DNA from: Cognatishimia activa
Lineage (GTDB): Bacteria > Pseudomonadota > Alphaproteobacteria > Rhodobacterales > Rhodobacteraceae
Direction: 5' to 3'
DNA length: 64,000 nt
NCBI RefSeq assembly: GCF_001458335.1
Contig: NZ_CYTO01000009.1
Coordinates: 531,129-595,128 of the forward strand
A program made the position numbers and the translations under genes. The stretch's first letter is position 1, and each line of letters starts with the position of its first letter. Shown here in pieces: positions 1-8,246 of the stretch. The notes under the pieces are model-generated. The model searched no databases and was not told the origin of the DNA. It was given only the letters and a program-made list of their open reading frames with translations.

Positions 1-223
1 ATCTCATTTTCCACAGCATGTCGCATCAGTTGCCGGGCGCTAACGCATAGGATCAAGTTCCTACAAACATGTCCATGGGGCAGGAGGGGCATCGGATCCG
101 CACAATTTTCTCGTAATCCGCGACATTTCCTTGCGACACCCATTGACACGACTGCCGCTATCATTAAAAGGCGGGCTTCATAGAGATTTCACGGGCATCT
201 GCTGCCCGCGCAGGAGAAGACCA

Positions 224-391
224 ATGGCGAAGCCGACCACAATTAAGATCCGCCTGAACTCGACCGCGGGTACTGGCCACTTCTACGTGACCAAGAAAAA
301 CGCACGCACGATGACCGAAAAGATGGTCGTCAAAAAGTACGACCCGGTGGTGCGCAAGCATGTCGAGTATAAAGAAGGCAAGATCAAGTAA
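224..391 (+). CDS. rpmG: 50S ribosomal protein L33
   Basis: A 55-residue basic protein beginning [16 protein letters not shown], which is the bL33 family of the large ribosomal subunit. It lacks the paired CxxC zinc motifs found in some L33 copies, so it is the zinc-independent form. An in-frame upstream extension to 131 exists, but the ATG at 224 has an AGGAGAAG ribosome site about 6 bases before it and gives the usual family length. A strong terminator follows directly, so it is probably transcribed alone. Confidence 0.97.
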   Translation: MAKPTTIKIRLNSTAGTGHFYVTKKNARTMTEKMVVKKYDPVVRKHVEYKEGKIK

Positions 392-413
392 GATCGCTTT
401 CTAGGACACATGC

Positions 414-442
414 AAAAGCCGCGCCAACCAGCGCGGCTTTTT
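414..442 (+). terminator. Rho-independent terminator of rpmG
   Basis: AAGCCGCGC and GCGCGGCTT arms flank a short CAACCA-type loop and are followed by a T-rich run. The hairpin lies about 23 bases after the rpmG stop codon. Confidence 0.85.
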
Positions 443-529
443 GCTTTTCTGGATTAGGAAACCTCTCAAAAAGCAAATCCCGCGCTGAAGACGAAATCAA
501 ACTTCAGACCATGATATTGGAACAGGGAA

Positions 530-1039
530 ATGCCTTTTGAATATGAAATCCGCCCCGCCATAACTGATGACGCTGACGCGATCTCAGCTATGATCACGCG
601 CAGCTATTCAGAGCTGCTCAAGCCTGACTACAACCCACGCATACTGGCAAAGGCCTTGCCGCGCATTGGTAAAGCGCGGCCAGAGCTGTTGATCACTGGC
701 ACCTATTTCGTTGCCGAGTCAGAAAATGGCGACATCCTTGGCGCAGGGGGGTGGACTGACATTAGCCCAACCCGTGGCCTTGGCATTGCGGGCGAGGGCC
801 ATATGCGCCACGTGGCGGTTGATCCAAGTCATTTGCGTAGAGGGATTGCAGGGGCGCTTGCAGCGGCGGCATTTGCATCCGCAAGAGACAGTGGCGTCAC
901 GTGTCTGCGCTGCATGAGCACACTGACTGCAGAACCATTTTATGAACGCATGGGGTTTGAGACCGTGCAGCCGATTGAACTGACGCTAGAGCCGGGTCTG
1001 TTCTTTCCAGCGATTGAAATGCGACGCAGATTGAACTGA
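530..1039 (+). CDS. GNAT family N-acetyltransferase
   Basis: A 169-residue single-domain acetyltransferase. The acetyl-CoA pyrophosphate-binding motif is visible as RRGIAG at about residues 103-108, preceded by the beta strand MRHVAVDP, and the C-terminal YERMGFE is the usual last GNAT helix/strand. The substrate cannot be told from sequence. The gene stands alone between the rpmG terminator and a convergent secreted-protein gene. The ribosome site before the ATG is weak (CAGGGA). Confidence 0.85.
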   Translation: MPFEYEIRPAITDDADAISAMITRSYSELLKPDYNPRILAKALPRIGKARPELLITGTYFVAESENGDILGAGGWTDISPTRGLGIAGEGHMRHVAVDPSHLRRGIAGALAAAAFASARDSGVTCLRCMSTLTAEPFYERMGFETVQPIELTLEPGLFFPAIEMRRRLN

Positions 1040-1055
1040 AGGGCGCGGGGGTGCC

Positions 1056-1502
1056 TTAGCGGGTGACGATCCGCGCGTTCTTTAAAATGGCGGCCTGCCA
1101 AGTTTCCGGATCGGTCACGGGAGTCAGGTCGCCTACCAGCTCGATGCGCTGGCTTTCGTCCAGAATCTCGATTGGCTCGGCCAAAGTGATCTGTAGGTTC
1201 GCACCGTGGCCCGAATTGCCGCAGAGCGGGCAAAGGCCCATGTCAGAGACTAGGATGAGATCCTTGATCTTTTCGCCGGGATACATTGGCACCGCATAAC
1301 CAGAAATCTTAATGCCCTCACCTAGGGTCGACATTTGTGCCGGGAAAGTCTTGCGGACCTCGTAGGAGGTATCGGTGACGATCTCTTTGATTTCGATCTG
1401 TTCTAGCAGGGTCCAAGCATCGGTTTCGGCAATTACGCCTGTGGCCGCAGAGGCGGCGGCGGTGGTCATGGCGGCGGCTAAAGCGATGCGTTGTTTACAC
1501 AT
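1056..1502 (-). CDS. Secreted protein, DUF3299-like, with a CPLCG motif
   Basis: A 148-residue protein with a Sec signal peptide at about residues 1-25, ending near GVIA-ET. The mature part has the order WxxLxxIEIKE, GYAVPMYPGEKI, then a CPLCGNSGHG motif near residues 91-100. The hydrophobic beta-rich order resembles DUF3299-type exported proteins, some of which sit with metal or lipoprotein transport genes. Cys91 and Cys94 could bind metal or form a disulfide; this is inference. It is monocistronic, converging on the GNAT gene. Confidence 0.7.
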   Translation of the reverse strand: MCKQRIALAAAMTTAAASAATGVIAETDAWTLLEQIEIKEIVTDTSYEVRKTFPAQMSTLGEGIKISGYAVPMYPGEKIKDLILVSDMGLCPLCGNSGHGANLQITLAEPIEILDESQRIELVGDLTPVTDPETWQAAILKNARIVTR

Positions 1503-1605
1503 AGGTCCCTCTGCATTTTCAGGGACATTGCCATGAACTTAGGAAAAAGTGAATCGCTTTTTAACGATCTGACAAAACACCGCAAAATATCGCTTACACC
1601 AAAGG

Positions 1606-1633
1606 AAAAAGGCCGACGCATGCGCCGGCCTTT
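1606..1633 (-). terminator. Terminator of the BAX-inhibitor gene
   Basis: Read on the minus strand, AAAGGCCGGCGCATGCGTCG forms a GGCCGGCG/CGTCGGCC hairpin (one mismatch) followed by CTTTTTCC. It begins 25 bases after the minus-strand stop at 1658. Confidence 0.8.
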
Positions 1634-1657
1634 CAAATTCAAACTGTTCACAGTTGC

Positions 1658-2395
1658 TTATTCGCGGTTGCCCAGCAGTTGCAGCAGGAACATGAACATG
1701 TTGATGAAGTCCAGATACAGGGACAGAGCGCCCATGATCGCGGATTTCGCCAGCCATTCCTGGTCGCCGTGATGAGCGTGTGCCAGGTAGGTGTTTTTGA
1801 TGTTCTGTGTGTCGTAAGCGGTCAAGCCAGCAAAGATCAGCACACCCAAGATGGTGATTGCGAAATGCAGCGCTGGGGAGCCTAGGAAGATGTTGATGAT
1901 GGACGCGACCAAGATTCCGATCACACCCATGATCAGGAAAGAGCCCCAACCAGAAATGTCACGTTTTGTGGTGTAGCCATAGAGCGACAGACCCGCAAAG
2001 GCGATCGCTGTCACAAGGAAGACCTGCGCGATCGAGAAGCCTGTGAAGGCCACGAAGATCCACGCCATGGACAGACCCATAACCGCAGCAAACACGTAGA
2101 AGAATGTTTGTGCGCCAGCTGCAGAGAGACGGTTGATCGCCGCGCCAAACAGGAACACCATTGCCAATGGGGCAAACATCACGATCCAGCCCAGAATGTT
2201 CGGGGACAGGGTGATTGGGTCACGGAATACGCTGAGCAGTGCAGGGGATGTGCCCACCGCCCACGCAACAGCGAATGTCAGCAACATGCCGACAGACATG
2301 GTGCCGTATACTTTGTTCATATGGGCGCGCAGACCCGCGTCGATCTCTGCAGCGCGTGCACCTGCGACGCCACGGATGGTGTCAAATTGAGCCAT
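1658..2395 (-). CDS. BAX inhibitor-1/YccA family integral membrane protein
   Basis: A 245-residue protein with seven strongly hydrophobic segments after a cytoplasmic start that ends around GLRAHMNKVYGTM. The segment GLTAYDTQNIKN, with its conserved acidic residue, and the C-terminal LYLDFINMFMFLLQLLG are typical of bacterial Bax inhibitor-1 (YccA/YbhL, UPF0005) proteins. Relatives act as pH-sensitive calcium leak channels or as FtsH modulators; which applies here is not visible. A GGAGG ribosome site lies before the ATG at 2395 and a terminator follows the gene. Confidence 0.92.
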   Translation of the reverse strand: MAQFDTIRGVAGARAAEIDAGLRAHMNKVYGTMSVGMLLTFAVAWAVGTSPALLSVFRDPITLSPNILGWIVMFAPLAMVFLFGAAINRLSAAGAQTFFYVFAAVMGLSMAWIFVAFTGFSIAQVFLVTAIAFAGLSLYGYTTKRDISGWGSFLIMGVIGILVASIINIFLGSPALHFAITILGVLIFAGLTAYDTQNIKNTYLAHAHHGDQEWLAKSAIMGALSLYLDFINMFMFLLQLLGNRE

Positions 2396-2486
2396 TAAAG
2401 CCTCCGATAGGTTGTCCTTTGAAAGTCCGATTTGTTCGCAACGGACCTTTGTACATGAATATCGGTCGTCTTTGGGTCTTTTTCAA

Positions 2487-2517
2487 GGAATTCCGGCAGG
2501 TATTCCGCCGGAATTCC
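2487..2517. repeat. Perfect 11-bp inverted repeat between DUF1127 and BAX-inhibitor genes
   Basis: GGAATTCCGGC at 2487-2497 and GCCGGAATTCC at 2507-2517 are exact inverse complements around a 9-base loop. No T-run follows on either strand, so it is not a classic terminator. It sits about 92 bases upstream of the BAX-inhibitor start and 46 bases after the DUF1127 stop. Confidence 0.75.
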
Positions 2518-2562
2518 GAGCGATTTTCAGTATTTTGATGTGTTGCGCGCGTTCACGCCGGT

Positions 2563-2787
2563 TTAGGTCCGTGGCCCGTGGCTTGGAACGTCAAAAAACG
2601 AACGAGAAACTTCACGTTCCACATCATAGGGGGTCAGCCCGATATCGCGCAGCTCGCGATCTGTCAGTTTGCCCAACACTTTACGTTGGCGACGCAATTC
2701 GACCAGATCCTGCCAGCTGTGGTTTTTATGACCGGCCTTCTCGAAAGAGAGACCTGCAAAGCGGCTTAGGGTTTGTAGGAATGCCAT
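2563..2787 (-). CDS. DUF1127 (YjiS-like) small basic protein
   Basis: A 74-residue basic protein. The C-terminal half, WQDLVELRRQRKVLGKLTDR then ELRDIGLTPYDVEREVSR, is the DUF1127 domain, with its usual ending LxxLxDRELRDIGL. Relatives are small alphaproteobacterial arginine-rich proteins, some implicated in phosphate or RNA metabolism. An in-frame ATG lies four codons earlier, but GGAGAA 4-5 bases before the second ATG (2787) favours this start. It is divergent from the LysR gene. Confidence 0.85.
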   Translation of the reverse strand: MAFLQTLSRFAGLSFEKAGHKNHSWQDLVELRRQRKVLGKLTDRELRDIGLTPYDVEREVSRSFFDVPSHGPRT

Positions 2788-2912
2788 TGTCTTCTCCATT
2801 CTTAAAAATTGATGCTTTCAGTGAGTTTCATCAAAACTCTTGATATATATGCGTCATCATGAAACATTAGGAAAACGAATGTTTGTTAAGTGATGCATCA
2901 AGGATTGTGATT

Positions 2913-3806
2913 ATGAGAAATCTCGACGTAACCACGTTGCGCAGCTTTATGGCGGTCGCCGATTTGGGTGGTGTCACCAAGGCAGCTGGGTTTTTGAATC
3001 TGACCCAATCGGCCGTGTCCATGCAGCTTAAGCGACTAGAAGAACTGCTGGGTCTGGATCTATTTGATCGTACCGGGCGCAGGATTGCACTGACAGCATC
3101 GGGGGAACAACTCTTAGGGTACGCTCGTCGCATGGTGGCATTGAACGATGAGGCGGTCCGCCGACTAACCGATCAGGAATTTGAGGGCGAAGTTACGATC
3201 GGCATTCCACACGACATCCTTTATCCATCCATTCCAAATGTTTTGAAAAAGATGCGGGCAACCTATCCGCGGTTGAAAGTGAATGTTGTGAATGAAAACA
3301 CGCACCAGCTTTTGCCGAATTTCGAAAAGGGAATGTACGATCTCATCCTGACTACAGAGCCCACACAAAGCGGTGATACGCTTTGCGCACTGCCTTTGGT
3401 CTGGATTGGATCTCCTGGCGGTGCGTGTTGGCGCCGCCGCCCTCTACAGATCGCACAAAGCCGCAATTGCTCGTTTCGTCCGCGCATGATTGGCGTGCTC
3501 GATGAACAGGGTGTCGATTGGGAAAGCGCAGTGGATACGGGGTCTGATCGATCGATTGAAGTGACCGTCGCTGCCGACTTGGCGGTTTCGGCGATGATCG
3601 AGGGAACTGAGCCCGCCCAGCTCGAGGTGATCGACCATGGGGGGACGTTGCCCGATATCGGTATGCAGTACATTAATATGTACGGCGGGGAAGCCGTGAA
3701 AGGGGAAGGGGTCACAGCGATGGCCGACTTGGTGCGCCAAGCATTCAGAGAGATGGGTGCACAGGCAAAGGCCCACGCGGTGACACACTTAAAGTCAGCC
3801 AGTTAG
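2913..3806 (+). CDS. LysR family transcriptional regulator
   Basis: A 297-residue regulator with a winged helix-turn-helix at residues 1-60 (LRSFMAVADLGGVTKAAGFL, then LTQSAVSMQLKRLEELLG) and a periplasmic-binding-like effector domain. An upstream TTG in frame at 2883 is possible, but the ATG at 2913 has AAGGA 8 bases before it and gives the canonical N-terminus. It faces away from the DUF1127 gene and converges with the oxidoreductase. LysR proteins often control a divergent neighbour, so DUF1127 is the first candidate target; that is inference. Confidence 0.9.
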   Translation: MRNLDVTTLRSFMAVADLGGVTKAAGFLNLTQSAVSMQLKRLEELLGLDLFDRTGRRIALTASGEQLLGYARRMVALNDEAVRRLTDQEFEGEVTIGIPHDILYPSIPNVLKKMRATYPRLKVNVVNENTHQLLPNFEKGMYDLILTTEPTQSGDTLCALPLVWIGSPGGACWRRRPLQIAQSRNCSFRPRMIGVLDEQGVDWESAVDTGSDRSIEVTVAADLAVSAMIEGTEPAQLEVIDHGGTLPDIGMQYINMYGGEAVKGEGVTAMADLVRQAFREMGAQAKAHAVTHLKSAS

Positions 3807-3811
3807 CGCGC

Positions 3812-4771
3812 TTAAGGCACGATCACCACTTTGCCTGTGGATTTTCTGCTCCGTAAAAGCTCCATGCCTTCGGCTACATCCTCCAGTGGGAGGGTGTGGC
3901 TGACATGGGGCTTTAACTTTCCTGCCTCATACCAATCGAACAGGGTTTTCAGACTGTCAGTGACCACTGAGGGTTTGTATTTCAGATACCCCCCCCAATA
4001 AACGCCGATCACTGTGAGGTTTTTCACCAGCATATGGTTGGCGGGAATTTTAGGAACATCGCCGCTGGCAAAACCAATTGGAAGCAGTCGCGCGTCGGGA
4101 TTTGAGGCGCGGAATGCCGCGTCCCATTGCTCGCCGCCGACCGGGTCATAGACCACGTCTGCGCCACCCAGAGATCGCACGACGTCTCGAATGTCTTCAG
4201 TCTTTGCGTCTATGAGATGGTCTGCGCCTGCGGCTTTCGCAACCGACAGTTTTTCTGCGCCACGGGCACAGGCGATCACCTTTGCTCCCATAAGCTTGCC
4301 GATTTCAACCGCAGTCAATCCGACGCCTCCGGCGGCACCCAGCACCAACAACGTTTCGCCGGGTTGCAACCTTGCGCGGTAGTCAAGCGCCACATGGCTG
4401 GTGCCATAGGCAATCTGAAAGGCCGCAGCTTCTTCGAAAGACATCGAATCAGGAAGGCCGACCGCTCGGTCAGTTTCAAAGCATCCGTACTCCGCAAGCC
4501 CGCCTTGCCCACCAAAAACCGCGACGCGGTCTCCGATGTTCAAACCACTTGTGTCAGGACCAATTGCATCTACGACGCCTGCAACCTCCATTCCCGCCAC
4601 AAAGGGCAATTCTGGGGTGTCCTGATATGTTCCGCGTTGCATCAACAGGTCGGCAAAGTTCAATCCGCATGCGCATATTTTCATACGAAATTGACCTTTT
4701 GAGGGCTCAGGTAAAGGTAGATCTACGACCTTAGGGCGTTCACTATGTGAATAAACTTGGTAGCCGCGCAT
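3812..4771 (-). CDS. NADPH:quinone oxidoreductase-like medium-chain dehydrogenase
   Basis: A 319-residue medium-chain reductase. It has an N-terminal GroES-like domain (GMEVAGVVDAIGP at about 70) and a Rossmann fold with the nucleotide motif GAAGGVGLTAVEIGKLMGAK near residue 145. No structural zinc cysteine cluster is seen, which fits the zinc-free quinone oxidoreductase/zeta-crystallin branch. The ATG at 4771 has GGAG 8 bases upstream; an upstream ATG at 4801 would add ten unlikely residues. The substrate is unknown. Confidence 0.88.
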   Translation of the reverse strand: MRGYQVYSHSERPKVVDLPLPEPSKGQFRMKICACGLNFADLLMQRGTYQDTPELPFVAGMEVAGVVDAIGPDTSGLNIGDRVAVFGGQGGLAEYGCFETDRAVGLPDSMSFEEAAAFQIAYGTSHVALDYRARLQPGETLLVLGAAGGVGLTAVEIGKLMGAKVIACARGAEKLSVAKAAGADHLIDAKTEDIRDVVRSLGGADVVYDPVGGEQWDAAFRASNPDARLLPIGFASGDVPKIPANHMLVKNLTVIGVYWGGYLKYKPSVVTDSLKTLFDWYEAGKLKPHVSHTLPLEDVAEGMELLRSRKSTGKVVIVP

Positions 4772-5060
4772 GATTCTTGCTCCGCTGGTAATTTCCTTCA
4801 TTTCCTAGGGGCTTTGGCGCAATTTTTGAACCCAAAACCCAGCGTCACAAGGCGCTATGATCCAGCAACCCTAGGTTATATGGCGCATCATTTTTTCTCA
4901 AATAACTTGATCAATTCAGAGAAGCTGCTAAAACAGGTCTGCTGTTGTAGGGATGCGCAGCATGCATCAAGACGTTGAGCCAGTGTGGGAGCTGGCAAAA
5001 CGCCCGGTAGGGCGGCGGGAGCGCTGTACCGGTTTGTTGTTAAAAATTAGGAGTATTCCA

Positions 5061-5429
5061 ATGACGCACCCCGTAGACGTGCATGTTGGCAAGCGTATTC
5101 GCCATCGGCGTTGGCTGGTCGGTATGACCCAACAACAGCTGGCAGAGCAGGTCGGTATTAAATTTCAACAGATTCAAAAATATGAAACCGGTGCAAACCG
5201 TGTGAGTGCATCTCGGCTATGGGATATCGCCGATGCGCTTGACGTGCCGGTGAGCTTTTTCTTTGAAGGCATTGGGGATCAAGCAGAAGAAGCACCGACC
5301 GGCGCTTTCCCTGCTGATTTGATGGGAGACAAAGAAGCATTGGATCTGGTGCGGTCTTACTATGCGATCCCTGAAAACCAGCGCCGTCGTTTGTTCGATC
5401 TAGCGCGGGTTCTTAGCAACGTCGCATAA
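5061..5429 (+). CDS. XRE family helix-turn-helix regulator
   Basis: A 122-residue protein with a Cro/CI-type helix-turn-helix at about residues 10-65 (GKRIRHRRWLVGMTQQQLAE, then FQQIQKYETGANRVSASRLW). A C-terminal helical part, LVRSYYAIPENQRRRLFDLA, is seen in a family conserved through Rhizobiales and Rhodobacterales. The start at 5061 follows TAGGAG by 7 bases; the frame is open upstream to 4953 but without a comparable site. The 289-base stretch before it, 4772-5060, holds no other gene I can support. Confidence 0.88.
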   Translation: MTHPVDVHVGKRIRHRRWLVGMTQQQLAEQVGIKFQQIQKYETGANRVSASRLWDIADALDVPVSFFFEGIGDQAEEAPTGAFPADLMGDKEALDLVRSYYAIPENQRRRLFDLARVLSNVA

Positions 5430-5482
5430 GCCTTGAGTTTCTTCTCGCCCTGCGGTAGCGCGGCTATGGCAGGGAAGGGAAC

Positions 5483-6286
5483 ATGATGCTCATCAATGAC
5501 AAGACCAGCGCCGAGTTGATTTCTGTGGCGCATGAGATGGCCGACGCAGCGCGTGCGGCCATTTTGCCGTTTTTTCGCACGACTTCTCTGAATACCGAAA
5601 ACAAGCTGGATGATGGCTTTGATCCCGTCACAGTGGCGGATCGCGCTGCCGAGGAAGCCATGCGCGAGGTTCTCACAAAGCGTCGTCCGCAGGATGGCGT
5701 TCTGGGCGAAGAATTTGGCGCGCAAGAGGGTACATCTGGGCTAACTTGGGTGCTTGATCCGATTGACGGCACCCGCGGCTTCATCAGCGGTACGCCGACC
5801 TGGGGTGTGCTGATTGCGGCCAGCGATGAAACCGGTCCCGTGCTTGGTGTCGTGGATCAGCCATATATTGGCGAGCGGTTCTTTGGGGGTTTTGGGATTG
5901 CTGAACGCAGCGGGCCACATGGCGCTATGCCCTTAAAAACAAAAGATACTTCTGAGCTTTTCGACGCTATTCTTTTCACCACATTCCCAGAAGTTGGCAC
6001 CCCAGATGAGCGTGCTGCATTTGAACGGGTTTCCGAAAACGCGCAACTTACGCGCTATGGAATGGATTGCTATGCCTATGCTCTGGTGGCCGCGGGGCAG
6101 GTCGACTTGGTGATTGAGGCAGGATTGAATGCGTATGATATTCAAGGTCCGATTGGCGTCATTCAAGCGGCTGGCGGCGTGGTGACCGATTGGGAAGGCA
6201 ATCCAGCCCATGAGGGTGGGCGCGTTCTAGCGGCGGCAAATGCTGAAATTCACGCCAAAGCCCTAGAAATTTTACGAAAATCCTAA
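5483..6286 (+). CDS. hisN: Inositol monophosphatase family protein, probable histidinol-phosphatase
   Basis: A 267-residue magnesium-dependent phosphatase. The first metal motif is LGEEFGAQEG near residue 75, and the second is WVLDPIDGTRGFISGTPTWG at about 88-108 (DPIDGT signature). A third, YDIQGPIGVIQAAGG, lies in the C-terminal half. RGFISG instead of the NF sequence of inositol phosphatases is characteristic of the HisN-type histidinol-phosphatase/3'-nucleotidase branch, so histidine biosynthesis is the best guess. No his neighbours are present to confirm it. Confidence 0.85.
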   Translation: MMLINDKTSAELISVAHEMADAARAAILPFFRTTSLNTENKLDDGFDPVTVADRAAEEAMREVLTKRRPQDGVLGEEFGAQEGTSGLTWVLDPIDGTRGFISGTPTWGVLIAASDETGPVLGVVDQPYIGERFFGGFGIAERSGPHGAMPLKTKDTSELFDAILFTTFPEVGTPDERAAFERVSENAQLTRYGMDCYAYALVAAGQVDLVIEAGLNAYDIQGPIGVIQAAGGVVTDWEGNPAHEGGRVLAAANAEIHAKALEILRKS

Positions 6287-6401
6287 TCGCTTAAGTTGAA
6301 AAGCTATTTGCGCTTCGATAGCCTGATCCCGCGCTGAGTCCTTTGCCCGATTTCTGTCAGCGCCTCAGTCGCTCCTCCGAAACGGGTCAAAGGAGTGGCG
6401 T

Positions 6402-7751
6402 ATGAATCCAAAATCAGAAATCTTGATCAAGAATGCAGATGTTATTCTCACGATGAATGACGCGCGTGAGGACCTAGTCCACACAGATATTCGCGTTCGG
6501 GATGGCCTGATTGTTGAATTGGGGCAGGGGCTTAGCAGTGACGGTGAGCTGGTTCATGCGACTGGGTGCGTCGTCACACCGGGTTTGGTGAATACGCATC
6601 ACCATCTTTATCAAACCCTGACCCGCGCGGTGCCAGAAGCACAAGATGCTTTGCTGTTTGGTTGGCTCAAGACCCTCTATCCGATCTGGGAAAAGTTTGG
6701 GCCCGAAGAGATTTACGTATCGACGCAGATTGGCTTGGCGGAACTTGCCTTAACCGGGTGTTCGATGACGTCTGATCATCTTTATCTTTACCCAAACGGG
6801 GCGCGGCTGGATGACAGTATCGCCGCGGGGCAAGAGATCGGGATGCGGTTTCACCCCACGCGCGGCGCTATGAGCATTGGCGAAAGTGACGGTGGCTTGC
6901 CACCGGATTCATTGGTCGAGAAGGAAAACGCTATTCTCGAAGACTGCATTCGTGTCGTGGACAAATATCACGATGCGTCTGAGGGCAGTTTGCTGCGCGT
7001 TGGCATTGCGCCGTGCTCTCCATTCTCCGTCAGCCGAGGTCTGATGCAAGACGCGGCCAAGCTCGCCCGAGATAAGCAAGTGATGCTGCATACGCACCTC
7101 GCGGAGAATGACGAGGATATAGCTTATTCCTTAGAGAAATTTGGCTGCCGTCCCGGGCAGTATGCTGAAGAGCTGGGTTGGACAGGGGATGACGTTTGGC
7201 ATGCCCATTGCGTCAAACTTGATGGTCAAGAGATTGATCTCTTTGCCGAAAGTCATACCGGGATCGCCCATTGTCCCTGTTCAAATTGCCGCCTGGGTTC
7301 AGGTATCGCGCCTGTTCGTCAGATGCGAGATGCGGGGGTGAATGTTGGGCTTGGCGTGGATGGGTCTGCCAGCAATGACAGCTCCAACCTGATGGAAGAA
7401 GCCCGCCAAGCGATGCTTCTTCAGCGTGTCAGTCAGGGGGCAGACGCCATGAGCGCGCGGGAAGCATTAGAGATCGCGACACGGGGTGGCGCTGAGGTTT
7501 TGAATCGGCCGGAATGCGGTCAGATCGCCGTTGGGAAGCGTGCAGATATTGCGATTTGGGACGTGTCGGGCATTGAAAGCGCAGGAAGTTGGGACCCCGC
7601 CGCATTGGTCTTGGCGGGCCCGCGCAAGGTGCGGACCCTCTTTGTGGAAGGTGTCCAAATTGTGCGCGATTACCACATCTCTGCCATAAACCTGCCATTA
7701 ATGATTGAGAGACAGAATAAGCTTGTGGGGGCATTGCAGGAGAAACTGTAA
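6402..7751 (+). CDS. 8-oxoguanine deaminase (amidohydrolase superfamily)
   Basis: A 449-residue metal-dependent hydrolase of the AtzA/TrzN/SsnA group. Metal-ligand motifs are visible in order: NTHHHLYQT at 64-72, LHTHLAEND near 230, HAHCVKLD near 268, and GVDGSASND near 325. The sequence NTHHHLYQTLTRAVPEAQDA is the form typical of 8-oxoguanine deaminases, which convert 8-oxoguanine to uric acid. It shares a 1-base stop/start overlap with the CAP gene and faces guanine deaminase 0.5 kb away, which supports a purine role. Other aminohydrolases of the group cannot be excluded. Confidence 0.82.
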   Translation: MNPKSEILIKNADVILTMNDAREDLVHTDIRVRDGLIVELGQGLSSDGELVHATGCVVTPGLVNTHHHLYQTLTRAVPEAQDALLFGWLKTLYPIWEKFGPEEIYVSTQIGLAELALTGCSMTSDHLYLYPNGARLDDSIAAGQEIGMRFHPTRGAMSIGESDGGLPPDSLVEKENAILEDCIRVVDKYHDASEGSLLRVGIAPCSPFSVSRGLMQDAAKLARDKQVMLHTHLAENDEDIAYSLEKFGCRPGQYAEELGWTGDDVWHAHCVKLDGQEIDLFAESHTGIAHCPCSNCRLGSGIAPVRQMRDAGVNVGLGVDGSASNDSSNLMEEARQAMLLQRVSQGADAMSAREALEIATRGGAEVLNRPECGQIAVGKRADIAIWDVSGIESAGSWDPAALVLAGPRKVRTLFVEGVQIVRDYHISAINLPLMIERQNKLVGALQEKL

Positions 7752-8239
7752 TGTCAAATTTGGATTTCACACGCACCCGCACGCAGAAGCCAAGGTTCCG
7801 TGTTTGGGCGCTTGCTGTGATGCTGCTCACCGCGCTCTTCGCCATTCCTTCATTTGTTCAAGCGGAACCGGTTCGTGATGTCGCCAACATGACCAACCAA
7901 TATCGCGCAAAATATGGGCTTAAGCCGCTGCATATCTCTCGGAACCTCGAGCGGGTGGCAGAAGCACATGGCGAGGACATGGCGCGCTATTCGTTTTTTT
8001 CTCATTCCGGGTCCGATGGGTCTGATATTGGCGACCGTGCCCTTCGCGCAGGCTACCAATACTGTGTGATTGCCGAGAATATTGCTCAAGGTCATCGTTC
8101 GCCCCAAGCCGTGACACGGGGGTGGATCAAGTCCCCAGGGCATCGCCAGAATATCTTGGACTCAGACGTGACTGAGATTGGTGTGACCCGTGGCCGTGGC
8201 AATACCTGGGTGATGGTTCTGGGCAGCCGTACTTGTTGA
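7751..8239 (+). CDS. CAP/SCP domain secreted protein
   Basis: A 162-residue protein with an N-terminal signal/anchor (about residues 20-40, VWALAVMLLTALFAIPSFVQA) and a CAP domain. CAP hallmarks are present: MARYSFFSHSGSDG (the SHxxxDG motif), AENIAQG, and SPGHRQNILD. The family (YkwD-like) is extracytoplasmic; functions range from proteolysis to lipid binding and are rarely known in bacteria. Its ATG overlaps the stop of the 8-oxoguanine deaminase gene (TAATG), so the two are translationally coupled, an odd pairing of an exported protein with a cytoplasmic enzyme. Confidence 0.88.
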   Translation: MSNLDFTRTRTQKPRFRVWALAVMLLTALFAIPSFVQAEPVRDVANMTNQYRAKYGLKPLHISRNLERVAEAHGEDMARYSFFSHSGSDGSDIGDRALRAGYQYCVIAENIAQGHRSPQAVTRGWIKSPGHRQNILDSDVTEIGVTRGRGNTWVMVLGSRTC

Positions 8240-8246
8240 GGGCCTG

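Noticed and set aside
143..171. TTGACA with an A/T-rich stretch downstream as an rpmG promoter.
   Set aside because: No -10-like sequence lies at proper 16-18 base spacing, so the call could not be supported.
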